From Rhizophagus irregularis (taxonomy: Eukaryota; Glomeromycota; Glomeromycetes; Glomerales; Glomeraceae): a DNA stretch of 64,000 nucleotides. Both the position numbers and the translations under genes were made by a program. Positions 36,721-49,324 of this stretch are shown here, in pieces; position 1 is the stretch's first letter, and the number at the start of each line of letters is the position of its first letter. The DNA lies in NCBI RefSeq assembly GCF_026210795.1, contig NC_089458.1:1426001-1490000 (forward strand), read 5' to 3'. A model generated the notes under the pieces. The model worked only from the letters and a program-made list of their open reading frames with translations. It made no database searches and was not told where the DNA came from.

Positions 36721-38401
36721 TTATAATTTACTAACCTGTATATCAGATAAATAATCTTTCAATTTTTCACTACCTTTTTCAACAACACCTTTAATACTCT
36801 CATAATCAGAAGTAGCTTGTCCAATAAATTTACGTGCAAAATCTCTTGCATTTACTTCTATTCCAGTTAGATCGAGGCTCTCTCTTTGAGAAACTTCGTT
36901 ATCTTCTCGACCAAAATATTGGTTAGAAGATATAGAACTAGCACCTTCAAATTGTCTTAAACGATCTGAGGCAGCTGGTAAAGCATCTGGATCATAACTA
37001 TTACGACCAAAATATTGATCTGAAGAAATAGATTTTTGATTTCCAAATTTTTGACGAGCATAACTATTATCCATAGAATCTAATAATATATAGGACAAGG
37101 CACATAAGCTATAGAAGTCAATAAGGAAGAAAATAAAGAAAATTTACCATTTTGAACTTGACTACTTGAATCATTCGTATTAATAGAGCCAAATCCAACA
37201 TATCGTGAATTAGTAGATTCTTCAATCTTTGTAGATGATGATTTGGAACTACTCGGAACAGTACCAAATCCTAGTCTTGAGAAACCCATACCGAGTCTCT
37301 CAATATCTTCACTTTTTCTTTTATCATCAGTATCTAATCCAACTCCTGATGTAGATTGTGTACTATCATTGTACATTAAACGGGAACTAAAAGACCATCG
37401 ATCTTCTGATTTGCGGTTTGATCCAGTATCAATTTCTTCTTCACTTCTTGCTAAAGAATTAATCAATTCTTCCTCTTCTTTGGCTTTTTGCTCAGCTTCT
37501 TCAATATCAACTTTTTGAAGTTTTACCGCACCCAAACCCATTTTTGATTTTTTGGGTCCTTTCCCACGAGCTGAAATATTAGATCTTGTAGTTGCCTTTG
37601 ATTTTACTAAAATAGGCCCATTTGAAGTAGTTGTTTTAATATTGGCACTGGTGAGATTTTCTGGTGATGATGGTTTTTCATCGTTTTCTTGAACAAAAGA
37701 ATCAAAAAAGTTATCCTCTTTTTTTACATTATTAGTCTGTTCCCATTCATGATGTTCGATAGTAAAAACGGGATTTCTGCGTAGGAAAGTTGTATAATAA
37801 ATAATGTATTAAACTATATATAGACAGGATTAAACAATAATTAACTGAATCTGCGACTTACTTCAAAGCATCATCCTTAGCTCGGGCTTCAACTACTTTC
37901 TTGTACTTACTTGCAACATCAGAACTATATCTTGATTTTGCATCCTTATTCAATAATTCAGGACGTTTAGCAGTATGAATAATATATTCCTTAAATGCTT
38001 GATTGCCTCCAACTTTCATAATTCGTAACTGATCCCATGTCCATGAATCTAACGAAATTGATCTGATTAATTTATAATTAAAATCGTTAATTGAAATGTA
38101 ACAAATAATGTCGTACGCATTAAAAATTACCCAAATCTATATCATACCTCACAAAACTGATGTGAACCCCAAGGTTTCTATGTACCGAAGAACAATCCAA
38201 GCAGAGATATATCCCAAAGCTAACACTTGACCAGGAAGGATTTTTGGCCTGACAATCGAAACACACCTAAAAGTGGGATCAATATTAATTATGCTTACAT
38301 AAGTGTATGTTATTATTTAAAGTGAATTGTACTTTATTCGCCCTATCCGAAATTAATTTTTTGAATATTTCATCGATTTGAGCTTTAGTTGGTTCTGACA
38401 T
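36721..38401 (-). CDS. GLO3: ARF GTPase-activating protein, Glo3/ARFGAP2-3 type
   Basis: It stimulates GTP hydrolysis on Arf1 at COPI-coated Golgi vesicles. There are five exons: 38401-38333, 38266-38148, 38062-37862, 37776-37148 and 37079-36721, giving 458 aa. The N-terminal ArfGAP zinc finger is C-x2-C-x16-C-x2-C at residues 25-48, followed by [16 protein letters not shown] with the catalytic arginine (Arg-53). Next come the [17 protein letters not shown] block and a basic/acidic linker with MGLGAVK. Two copies of the Glo3 motif ISSxQYFGR lie near residues 357-364 and 389-397; these separate the COPI-binding Glo3 subfamily from Gcs1. An amphipathic helical tail ([20 protein letters not shown]) ends the protein. 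The last codons run through a possible donor (CAG|GTTAGT), so one more 3' exon cannot be excluded. Confidence 0.92.
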
Positions 38402-38912
38402 GTTATAGATCTTTTATATCGGTATATGCAAAGATTTTTCTGACAATACAATTTATATACCCCTGCAAGTAACAAATATTTTGGGAAAAATTCTAGGGTA
38501 TTTTATGGCTAAGTGGAAGTCTACTATTGGCCAACAAGATTTTAAGTATTAGCCAAAAATTTAAAAGTTTTAATATAAACTTAGAACCAAATTCAGTATC
38601 TCTATCTGTTCTATCTGTCCGAAAGTTTAAACTGATAAATTTTATATTAGAAAAAAGACCATTTCAAATTATAAAATGATATTTTTATTATTCAAAGACT
38701 GCCAAATTACAGAAGGATAATTTTGCTATTATATTGTATGGAGGAAAATTTTCAGCTTTTTAATATAAATATATACATATATTTTCGTTCATTTTTTAAA
38801 TTGCTATACCGCTAACACGAATTCCAATAAAATAAAAAATAAAATATAAAAATAAATGAGAATAAAAAAAGAAAAAACTTTTTACAACTGCTATTGAATC
38901 ATCGAAGTCTTT
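38402..38912. other. Intergenic region between eIF3a and Glo3-like genes
   Basis: Both genes are on the minus strand. This should contain the eIF3a 3' untranslated region and the Glo3-like promoter. No repeat or gene was seen. Confidence 0.4.
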
Positions 38913-41900
38913 TTATTCCAAATCTTGCCCGGACCCAGTTTGATTTTTACCACGTCGCTTGCTTTTAACCGGGATAAAACCGTCATCATCATCCGGTTCA
39001 ATGGGTTTACCCGATGAAACTGGTGTTTTAGAATTGTTTTCAGATCTAGCCAATGATTCATCACGCTCAGGAGACATCGTTTGATCCTCTTCGGGCTCAT
39101 CATGATATTGATCATCTTGATCATCTAATTTTTGTTCCTGTAAGGTAGTTGTCCAAAGCCCAGATGCAGTGCTTTCCATTCCTGAAGATTCTGTTTGTTT
39201 AGCACGTGACCTCCAGCTACCCTCTGATTTCAAAATACGTGTTGGCCCCCGAGATGATGAGGGGGATGTTTCTGAATCATCAGTGTCTTTTCTCCAAGAA
39301 TCTTCACGGCTCTTTGTTGAACGTTCTCCACGATCTGATGGTAGCGGACCACCACGTCTCCATGAACCTTCTTGTTTAGAACTGGATTCCTCACGGTACG
39401 ACCGACGCCAAGATTTTTCTTCACTTGTTGAACCTCGCCCCGAATCTGACCGACGCCATTCCGTTTCTTCGGCCGTAGTACGTCGTGAAGGCTCGATTCT
39501 TCGCTTTTCACTGTCTTCATTAACGACACGCCCAGAATCAGATCTACGCCATTCTGGTCGTGATCCATCTTCAGGAACAGTACCTCGCCCTGATCCGCTT
39601 CGACGCCACGAACTTGACCAGGCACTACTCTCTTCACGACTAGTTTGTTCAGTAGGACGACGCCAACTTGTAGTTTCAGATGTAGTAGATGTAGTAGATG
39701 TAGTAGATGTAGTGCGTTTATTCGGAGGAACATAGCCACCACCCGTTCCCCGTCGAGCGATTTCATCTCGCTCTTTTTCTCGTTCTCTTTCACGTTCTCT
39801 CTCTTCAATTCTTCTTTGTTCTGCTTCACGATCACGCTGTTTTATTTTTTCTTCGGCCAAACGTTCTGCTTCACGCTGTTTGGCAGCTTGTTCATCAAGT
39901 TTCCTATTAATTTATAAAGTTGGTCAAATGTTTTATGAAAAAAAAAAAAGTTTGACATTAATTAATCGTTACTTCTGCCTGGCCTCTTCATCTGCAATAC
40001 GTTCTTGTGCAGCACGTTCTTCGGCTAAAAATTACGAGGGCGAAAGTGAATTTATAAATTAATTTGCGTAATAATCATTTTACAGATTCATATACCTTCT
40101 TTTTGACGCAGCTCTTCTTCTTCTTCCCTTTTCTTTGTCTCCTCTTCCGCTTCTTTTCTTTTTCTTTCTTCCTCTTTTTTAGTTCTATATAATTGTCGTC
40201 GTCTCTCTTTTTCTTCTTCAATTTTGGCTTGAGCAGTACTTCTACGTTGTTCAAACTCTTCAGATCGTTTGCTTTCAATTTCATTACGATGTTTTTGATA
40301 ATCTGGCAAGATTCTCATTAATCTCGCTTTCACCTTTAGATCCTCGATATGCTTAGTAGCAGACATTTCAAGTTGTAATTTACGAGCAGCCTCATGATAA
40401 GCTTTGTCTGCTTTCATCTGTCGCTCATAATCTTTTTCAAGTAGAGGAATTTCTTCTTTACGGTAAGCGCGTTCAAGATGGTCCATGCGTTTAGCAGTAG
40501 CTCTAAGCCGTTCATTTAGCTCTCGTTTTTCCTTTTCAAGCTGTGCAACTTGGAGTTGAACCAAACTGTCTGTGTCCAAATTCTCCAAATCCTTTAATAA
40601 ATAAGATAAAAATAAATAAGTAAAACAAACAAACATGTTTGAATAAAAAGAAGCTATTTTGATTTACTTCAATCTGAATATTAAAATTTTTAGCCTTCAG
40701 AGACTCTGCTATTTTACGAGCTTCCTCCTTATGAATAGCATCAATTTCACGTTTTTTCCTCTCTATTTCACGTCTCTTAGCATCCTCCATTTGTCGTTGT
40801 TTTAATTCTTCATCCCTTTGCTTTTTACGAATAGCTCGTTCTCTTTGTTCTTCCTTTTCTTTACGTACTAATAATGTCTCTACTAGTTCCCTTCTGCGCT
40901 CAATAATAGCTTTACGTGCAAGAGCATTATTATGTTCCTCCTCCATACCAGCTAAAGCACGTGATATAGCTTGAGCCCTTGCTTCTTTTTTGGTTTGAAT
41001 TATGGTAGGGTCTATCATATGAACAGTAGTATAAAAACATTTTGCAAGCTTTGAAAGTTGATCCCGCATTCTATCAGCAGGTGAAGCTTGTAACTTAGCA
41101 CCGTCTGCATCAGCATTTTTAGAAGCCGCAAAAAGATCGGTTTCGAATGTCAAACTTTTTGTAGAATGATCAATTCTAATCGAAAGCTCTCCTTTCTTAC
41201 AACCATTCATAATAAATTTTTCAATAGTAGCGGCATCATAATTATAAGGAGGTGCAAAAGAAGCGAGATTGATAACAAACTCAAGTTTAACAGTATCATA
41301 AACTTGAGAAAGTTGTTGGAAGAGACGAGTCAAAATGACCTGATGTAAAGGCTTCACATATTTGGCCATCTCGGAATCTTGAGCAAGATGAGTCATAATT
41401 GGTTCAATCTTTTTACAAATTGATAAAGGATGAAATTGGACTTCTAAGATGTTGTAGAGGTCTTTTAATTCAGGACGCACACGTCGCAGAATATTTTTGT
41501 TGAGCTATATAATAAAATTAATTAATAATGCCAGAATTCAGAAATTTTAAGCACAAATGAGTTAAATACTCACAGCTTCTTTTAATAATCCAGATCTAGT
41601 TGGTGAACGACTCATTCCTAATAAAGCGGCAAGTTTATGAGTTTTACTTTTATTATCGTCAATTTCAAGTAAACGAGTCTTTGAACTGGTAATAACAGGA
41701 ATAGCAAGAGCGGATAATAAGACAAAAGAAGCCATTCGAGTATTTTCTTCATCGGTTAAAGCTTTATTCTGAGCTCTAACTAAAGTATAATATCTGTTCC
41801 AAGCAGCAGCGTGGAACAAATAATTTTCGCTAACCAAAAATATCTTTGTCAATTTGTCATAATAATTAGCCATCATAACAGGCTTTGCTGGCCTTTTTGA

Positions 41901-43191
41901 CATTGATAATAAATTATGAATATCTTCAACGGATCTAAATGCTTCTTGCCATAATTCTAGTTCAACAGCTGCGTTCAATTGATTAAACCTAGTATCCAAG
42001 TGACGTTGAAGACTTTCGGGCTCATTCAGATTTATGGAATGTTGTTGATGTGCGTATTTTGCAATATTCTGAAGATGATTACGAAGAAGATCGCAAAGAC
42101 GACGAAATTCAGTTTTTCGAGTATACTTAAGGCAAAATTGGAATGCTTGATGTGCCGTTTGCTATTTATAAATGTAAATTTAAATTTGTAAATAGTATAA
42201 TAAGTTGCAATATTTAATGTAATAAAGGTCATAAGTTCACATACTTGATATAATATCTCCAAGCGGGCATTATTTCTTAAAATATCTAAAACAGTCCTGT
42301 ATGCTTCCCACAAAAACTTTAGCCAAGGAGTGACAACGGCCCTATCCGTCCTATCCTTACTCTGTTCACCACTCACTGTACTTAACATAATTGACTCTGG
42401 GGTTTCAGATGCCTCAAGGTCATCAATAGCATCTAAAGTAATCTGATCAGCTTTTGCTTGAGCTGCAGTCACCTTCTCCTCAGAAAGTTCAATAAATTTT
42501 TTAATAACAAGCTACACGAAAAATTTTTTAAAATTATGGCAAAGAAAAAATAGATGAAAAAGATTTATATTTATTTAATACAGTATTATCAACATTTGTA
42601 ATATAGTTAATTTCAAACGAATAATTAATAAGGAGAAACAAGTCTTGCAATCCACTTACCTCAATAGTTGCAACACTGGTATTTTGCGAGATATTTTTGT
42701 ATTGATGTAAGCCTTCTTTGGCAGTTTTTCCTTTCCTCAAATTTACGCATAGTTCTACGAATCGGAGCATTATTGGCTCTAATGCAACGAGAGGCGTGTT
42801 GCGTGACCGCTTGGAAATAACAATTTCGTGAAGAGATTGGAGAGCGGCCACATTTTGACCAACCGCAATTAACTCTATTATAATTTAATCCATTGATTTT
42901 ACAATGAAAAATAATTCGATTATAAAAAGATACGTTAATAAATGAAGATATTTTAATTTATCTTTGTTTTCATTGATCTTGGGTGATTTATTCACCAAAC
43001 AAAAGATTTATCTAAATAATCACACTTAATCAAGCCCACACTCTCAATTATGACAGTGCTTTATTTCAGCAATTAAATGCGAAATTGACCAATAAAAGAA
43101 AAACCCGAAAACTAATTAGATCGTGTTTATAAAGATAAATACCTTCTGCTCTTTTAAGAGCATTTTCGGGACGTTGATAAAATGGAGCCAT
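38913..43191 (-). CDS. TIF32: Translation initiation factor eIF3 subunit a
   Basis: This is the largest scaffold subunit of eIF3 on the 40S ribosome. There are eight exons: 43191-43143, 42874-42660, 42511-42245, 42161-41574, 41504-40668, 40591-40096, 40024-39973 and 39903-38913, giving 1164 aa. The N-terminus [18 protein letters not shown] is diagnostic. Helical repeats lead to a PCI domain around residues 330-510 ([38 protein letters not shown]). Residues of about 550-850 are a Glu/Lys/Arg-rich coiled coil. Residues of about 860-1164 are disordered and hold repeats built on WRRSDSGR and SWRR, which stand where animal eIF3a has its DDDRGPRRG-type decapeptides. The gene is divergent from eS8 across 276 bp. 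Long antisense frames over exon 8 come from the repetitive Arg/Ser codons. Confidence 0.95.
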
Positions 43192-43467
43192 GGCTAAGAA
43201 CGGCCAAGCAGGGGAAAATTAAACTTCCTGCGCTGAACGAAAGCGAAAAAATGGCTTCCACTTATATCCCGTATTTGAAGATGGATGGCCTATATAAAAG
43301 ATTTTTTTGTTATGACGACTTTTAGAATTTGCTTCTGATCGACGGATGATTTACCGGACACTTAGAAATCGGGTAGAAATTCTTATCGGGTTCATTAAAA
43401 AAATTTTAAAGATCATATCTTTCTGATCAATAGTTCTCCCTCTTCGCAAATTTGAAAATTAGGCAAC
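43192..43467. promoter_or_regulatory. Shared eIF3a/eS8 promoter
   Basis: These 276 bp separate the start codons of two divergent translation genes. A TATA-like tatataaaag lies near 43,290, roughly midway. The region is GC-richer than other spacers. Coordinated expression is inferred from the arrangement. Confidence 0.55.
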
Positions 43468-44576
43468 ATGGGTTAGTTATCCTTTATCCATCCATATTGA
43501 TTATATCCAAAGTTATATTTGGATGTATCGAATATTTCTTAACTTTCGATACAACACATTGAAGTTTATGTAGTTTATGTAATTTTCTATTACGATTATC
43601 GAAAGACAAATAATTATAATATATTTGAACTATTTATAGTTTGAAAATAGTTGTAAGGAAATACCCTAATTATTTGCGTGATCCGATTATAACACCTGAA
43701 TAGGTATCAGCAGAGACTCCCGCCACAAGCGTTCGCATACCGGTGCTAAGCGAGCTCAGTATCGTAAAAAAAGAAAATTTGAATTGGGTCGTCAACCTGG
43801 TAATACAAAGCTTGGTCCTAAACGCATCCATGAAGTTCGTGTTCGTGGCGGGAACAAAAAGTTTCGTGCTCTTCGTCTGGATTCTGGAAGCTTTTCTTGG
43901 GGATCGGAGAGTATTTCCAAAAAAACAAGACTCCTGGCTGTTGTTTATAACTCTTCAAACAACGAATTGGTTCGAACCAATACTCTCGTGAAAGGAGCCG
44001 TTATTCAAATTGATGCTACTCCTTTTAGACAATGGTATGAAGCTCATTATGCTCAACCTATCGGTCGCAAAAAGAAGAAAGAAGGCCAAGTGAGAATTTA
44101 TTATTATTATTATTTAATTTCTTTACAAAATGCTTTTTTATTTTTCTTAATGAATTACAATTAGATGCTAAAGTTATCCATATTTATCGGATGCTCCAAT
44201 TGTACATGAAAAACATTTCATTTAATTCGTTAGTTACGTTCGTTAATATAATAAATTATTTATAAACAGATTGAATCAGATGAATTGAATAAAAAGCGGT
44301 CCAATCATGTCCAACGAAAGGTAGATTCTCGTAAGGAGGAAGCTAAAGTTGATGGTGCTTTGGAGGATCAGTTTGTTACTGGTCGTTTATACGGTATGTA
44401 TAATTTGCTAGATGTTGATTTCGAAGTGTATATTTAATTATAAGCATAAATCAACTTTATTTTATTTTTTAGCTATAATATCTTCTCGACCAGGTCAAAG
44501 CGGTCGTGCTGATGGGTATATTCTTGAAGGAAAAGAGCTTGAATTTTATGTGAGAAAGATTAAATCAAAGAAATAA
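43468..44576 (+). CDS. RPS8: 40S ribosomal protein eS8
   Basis: There are four exons: 43468-43471, 43704-44089, 44270-44393 and 44473-44576, giving 205 aa. The first exon is only four nucleotides (ATGG), with the next exon supplying GT to complete Gly-2. This restores the universal start [12 protein letters not shown]. The rest matches eS8 throughout: [39 protein letters not shown] and the C-terminal [22 protein letters not shown] content and codon choice are higher than in neighbouring genes, as usual for ribosomal-protein genes. Confidence 0.97.
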
Positions 44577-44905
44577 AAAGTATATTTTGTTTGAAAGAAT
44601 ATTTTATTTTTCATCTCTATATTAAAAATCTCTATATTAAAAATATATATATATATATATTGTATCCTATATAAAATTTTTATTCCAAATTTTAAAATAA
44701 ATTTTCTGCACTATTAAATGTTTTAATGAAATAACATATAGTCGGGCGTTTTTGATAATCTACAGCTGATATTGTGAGATTTGATCAACAATTTTCAGAT
44801 AAATAGCCCAGATATCTAGCACTAAATAAAAACATTCGAACACTAAATAAAACAATCTTTTTTTATACACGAAAAAGTTTATTAGTTTATTTAGGATTAA
44901 CAACA

Positions 44906-45341
44906 ATGAGCGGTTTTAACATCGTTTGGGTCGGTTGTGCTATTGCAGGTCTTGTTGCCATTTCTTACATTGTTGTTCCCAAAGGACCAAACCAAACGTA
45001 CATATTCTTTAATTTTTATAGTTGTGTATTACTTTCAAAATTTAATAGTAAGCGCATTTATCTGTTTTTACAATAGGACGATTCGAACATCTATCATATT
45101 AACTTTAATTTGTATTTATTTGATGTAAGTTTATTTATACATTTTAACTCTACATTTTAAAATCTCAGATTAAAAAGAAAGTTATCGACGAGATCCTGTT
45201 TGTTTCTTTAGTTTGTAATTTACTATTTGAAAATTGCTAAAAATTCCGACTTTTGATTAAATTTATAGGTGGGCAATTACTTATTTGTCTCAGCTTCATC
45301 CTCTAATAGTTCCTAAAAAGAGTGCAGCAGAAGAACATTGA
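44906..45341 (+). CDS. VMA9: V-ATPase V0 subunit e
   Basis: This is a small hydrophobic subunit of the membrane sector of the vacuolar proton pump. There are three exons, 44906-44997, 45077-45124 and 45269-45341, giving 70 aa. Two membrane helices are visible: about residues 5-24 (IVWVGCAIAGLVAISYIVV) and about 33-54 (TSIILTLICIYLMWAITYL). The pattern between them (VPKGPNQTT) and the C-terminal QLHPLIVPKKS are typical of subunit e. It lies downstream of and co-directional with eS8, and converges on ORC3 with 297 bp between the stops. Confidence 0.9.
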
Positions 45342-45638
45342 GATATTTAAAATATTGGCTTCATTTATTATTACGATGAGCAGTATGATATATAATTATG
45401 CACTAAAAGAAATATTTATTTTTTTTTTTTGAATTTTACAAAGTATAGATTATCAATATAATGGGCTTTTCTGAGTTGGGTTTTCAATTGTCCGGATTTA
45501 ATTATCGATACTTTATTTTTGTTTAATAATTTTAATATTGTATTAAATGAATTAGGATCATGTTTAATTTTAAATCCTCAATTTTTATACATTTGTGTTT
45601 AATAGACATATTTAAGACAAATTTAGTTTTCGTCTTGT

Positions 45639-48600
45639 TCAAAAATTTCCCCAAATCATTTTTCTTATGTAACCTTTCTTTCCAGCATCAGCAATTACTC
45701 CAATAATTTTAAGCGTTTCAGTAGCTTTGTAAAATCTTTCCCTAATATAACATAAACACAAATAGTATACGTTATTTCTTTTTTTTTTTATAAAATAATA
45801 AGTAATAATAACTTACTTTGTTTCATCATTTGTAATATCTCTGTTCTCTTTCTTTATAATATTTTCAAAACTTTCTAACAAGTCATCTGTATGAATAAAT
45901 TTACCGAACCCTACAAGTAATTTATATAATATACATCTATCATCTTGAGTATATAAAATTTTTCCTGCAGGGTCTATTTCATCGTCATCGTCATCAGACT
46001 CATCAGGACAACATTTACAATTGAGATATTGTTTTGGTCTTCTAAGCGCCGTAACAATCGATTTACGAATTTCTGGGAGAAATAACTAAACCAAAAATCA
46101 TAATCCGAATTACTAATGGGTTTTGATCTTCAAGCTCTTTATTTAAAAAATTACTTACACTTTCAAGAGAATGAGATTCTTCCCAGTAAAAAATTTCATA
46201 AAGGGTATTTGTTGAATAATGACGAAGTTTTACCCTATTATAAAATATTAATAAATTGGCGACAATTGGATTTAAAAAGAAATCGAAAGATTTTATAAAC
46301 TTTACTTGAAAAAAACTTGTAAATATTCGAAGATGCTAGTAATCAATTTAGTAAATTGATCGGTAAATTCTTGTGAAGATGAAGATGATATATCCGATTT
46401 TGGTATGGAAGTGTTGTATATTTCAGAAGTAGAGCTTTTTTGCTTTTTAATTTTCTTTGGTGATCTTATCGAATGTTGTGATAAAGCCTCAATCTGTTCT
46501 AATCGTTCATGAAATTCACGTAATTTTTGAATTTCTGACCTTGCACATTCTGCCTTTTCAAGATTTTGTTCAAGAACGTTTTGAAAATGGTTGAGGAAGT
46601 GTTTAAGCTCTTGTGACTTCAGTTTTCTGTTATAAAATAGTTAATTCTAATCTATATTCGTTCACAAGTTAAAAATTAAAGCACTTACTTAAATTCGTAT
46701 AGCAAATACTGAACATGCTTGTGTTCGCCCAAACCAGGATGTTTTAACGCGTAAGAATATAATTCATACTTTGCTTTAATTAATTTTGGATCAACATATC
46801 TCTGCAAACTATGAACAATTTCAAATGCTACGGCGAAATTTTGATGATAATTTCTCATGTCTCGCAAAATGACTGGTAATATAGATTTGACAAAATTATC
46901 ATCTTCAAGTAAACAACGTGCGATCTCTGGCTGATCGTGCTCGTTAATGAAATTCTCCACAAATCTATAATCCAAATAAATAATTAATTAATAACGATAA
47001 TATTATAACATAAAATTCGATAAAATGAGAACTACCTTCTGAATGAAAGTTGCACACGTATCATTTCCACATGATATTCATTCAATAAGCTAATTCTTGG
47101 TGAAATATTTTCCAGATCGATAGTTGTAAGTATACTTAAGGGGTTCGAGTAGAAATAGTAATTTATAATATGCTAAAATCGAATTAATAATTAATAATTT
47201 AACTCAAAAAATAAATATCGAATAATGAATGATTATAATATACCTTGATAGAAAGTTCAAAATATTTAAGTGAAATTTTGAGTCGTCCATATATATCATT
47301 TAGAAAATTATATACTTTTATACCGACTTTGACCCCAAAATGATTACAGATGAAGAACTATAAATGAAAAGAGTTGATTAGAACATAAAAAGATTAATGC
47401 GAAATAAATAGAAATATATTTTAACTTCACCCTAGTTATGAGTTCATCAAAATCGTGTATACTATCTGACAAATAAAACTCTTTGAACTTAAGCAAGCGT
47501 TCCACAGAATACGAATATCTCTCATGAATAGCATCAACGCCTCTATATACTGAGGAAATTCCCAATAGTAATACAATAGGAATTCGATCTTTATATTCAC
47601 TATATAAATAAGTTAAACATTAAGATTTCATATTAAATAAAAATATAACGCAAAATAAATACGATTTATTTACTTGAGGATATAAATATATTTTTCCATT
47701 ATCACGGGATCTAATAAATCGAAATTGTAAATCACGATAACCAACTTCGGTAAAGATCTAAGACCTATGACGAAAAAATATTTTCTTGAAAATCGGAATA
47801 TTTAATGACACACAGATAAAATGATAACAACATTTACCGGATATTTTGGCATTACTATCGTACCATTGTACCAAAGATTCAATATCAATCTGAAACAAAA
47901 GGAAATCCATTGGTCATCATTCAAAGCAAACTATCTCAAGCATGTAAAGTATACTTACTACATTTTCGATTGAAAGAGGAGTGTCATCATTACTTCCGCC
48001 AATTTCCTTGATTTTCGATAAGAACAAAACGTAAACGACGTACATTATTTTGTTAAAGAAAAGATATTTATCAGTTTCTAACCTCTTCTAAATACATATT
48101 ATCATCATCAATATTTTTGTCATATTGATTTTCATCAATGAAATCTTCTATTATTTCTTCCTCATCTTTAACTGTTTCTTCATCATCATTATAATTTATT
48201 TCATTATTGTTTTCACAACCATCTATAGAAGAATATCCATTTTCATATCGAAAACGTCTAATTGTGTAAGTTAATAGGTCTTCTAGTTTTAAAACGCGCG
48301 TTGAATCGATCAACACGGCTCGAATTTGATGATTTCCAGATAAATCACGAGCGAAACTTTCAAAAAAATTTTCATGTGAGCCTATTTAAAAAAAATAAAT
48401 TAGCATATCGATTTGAGTTTACTAATAAAACTAAACAAATAAATGCTATATATGCCTCCAAAGACTAAAGCCGTTGGCAACCCTGATATGCGTGATTTCA
48501 AGAATCTGTTATTAAAAGAAATATTTTGAACTGTCTGCACTTTTTATCATTTTTTTATTTATACGCAAAACCAAAGCTTTTGGATCTATTAAAAGAAACC

Positions 48601-49100
48601 TTACTGATAAGTATCGTCTTCGTCATATGTATCTTCAATAAAATTATAAAGGTCATTTACAGTAAATTCATTCATTTGAAAATGAAAATTCTAAAAGAAA
48701 ATACGACAAAATAAATATCTATCAACAAATACATGACTATTGTTTAAGAGAAAGTTATTTTAATTCATACATCGATCTTACAATCCACTTTTTTAAGATT
48801 TCTATCATAATCGTCATATCTAATTTTAGCTGCTTTAATAGGCTCTTTTCCATTAAATAAAATTTCCGTAAAACCACCAACGAAACTGTCTGAAAATTGG
48901 CCTAAACAATTAAATATCGAATTGTCATCATACTATAATCCCAAATTTTATTTTATATTTTCGTTGAGAGAAATATTAAACAATACGTGCGTACCATTCT
49001 TATTCGAACCTTGCTCATAATTCAGCCGCGAATTTAGCTGAAGAATGTGCCTAAAAGCTTCCATCCCCTTTAAAGCTATTTCAATAGACAGAGAAGACAT
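45639..49100 (-). CDS. ORC3: Origin recognition complex subunit 3
   Basis: This ORC subunit helps load the MCM helicase at replication origins. There are 16 exons: 49100-48995, 48901-48771, 48690-48605, 48505-48456, 48381-48083, 48006-47959, 47889-47838, 47764-47674, 47599-47431, 47357-47244, 47172-47036, 46964-46689, 46626-46306, 46234-46159, 46085-45817 and 45741-45639, giving 775 aa. Landmarks are LPTALVFGGSHENFFESFAR (the AAA-like fold without a functional Walker A), LRSLPKLVIVIYNFDLLDP and the C-terminal RCILYKLLVGFGKFIHTDDL and GYIRKMIWGNF. An acidic insert of about 45 residues follows the first AAA strand. Intron 4 uses a GC donor (GGAG|GCATAT), because no GT donor keeps the frame with a normal intron length. 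Confidence 0.9.
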
Positions 49101-49324
49101 ACCTTTATTGTTTTATGAGAAAAACGCGTAAAGTTTGCTACAAACGCGTCATATACCTAATGCTTTAAATAAATCAACTTTTATCTGTGTCACTTTCGAC
49201 CTGCATATGTGATACACAGGAATAGTCATCAAAGAACGCGTAAAGTTGCTTTAATATCAAGTTGACACGAGTATTACTCAAACTACTCTAAAACCTTCGT
49301 GCTTTATTTTCATATTTACAAGAT
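49101..49324. promoter_or_regulatory. Shared ORC3/RAD51AP1-like promoter with three ACGCGT boxes
   Basis: Within 224 bp between divergent start codons, the palindrome ACGCGT occurs at 49,124-49,129, 49,144-49,149 and 49,236-49,241. Two of them share the longer context aacgcgtaaagtt. ACGCGT is the MluI cell-cycle box bound by MBF (Mbp1-Swi6 in budding yeast, Res/Cdc10 in fission yeast), which drives G1/S genes. A replication gene on one side and a recombination gene on the other fit that role. Confidence 0.65.

Noticed and set aside
39169-39735. 188-codon plus-strand frame (and 201-codon minus frame) over the eIF3a 3' exon
   Set aside because: Both are shadows of the Arg/Ser-rich repeats of eIF3a; the sense frame closes exactly with upstream exons.
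41979-42191. 70-codon plus-strand frame
   Set aside because: Antisense to eIF3a exon 4.
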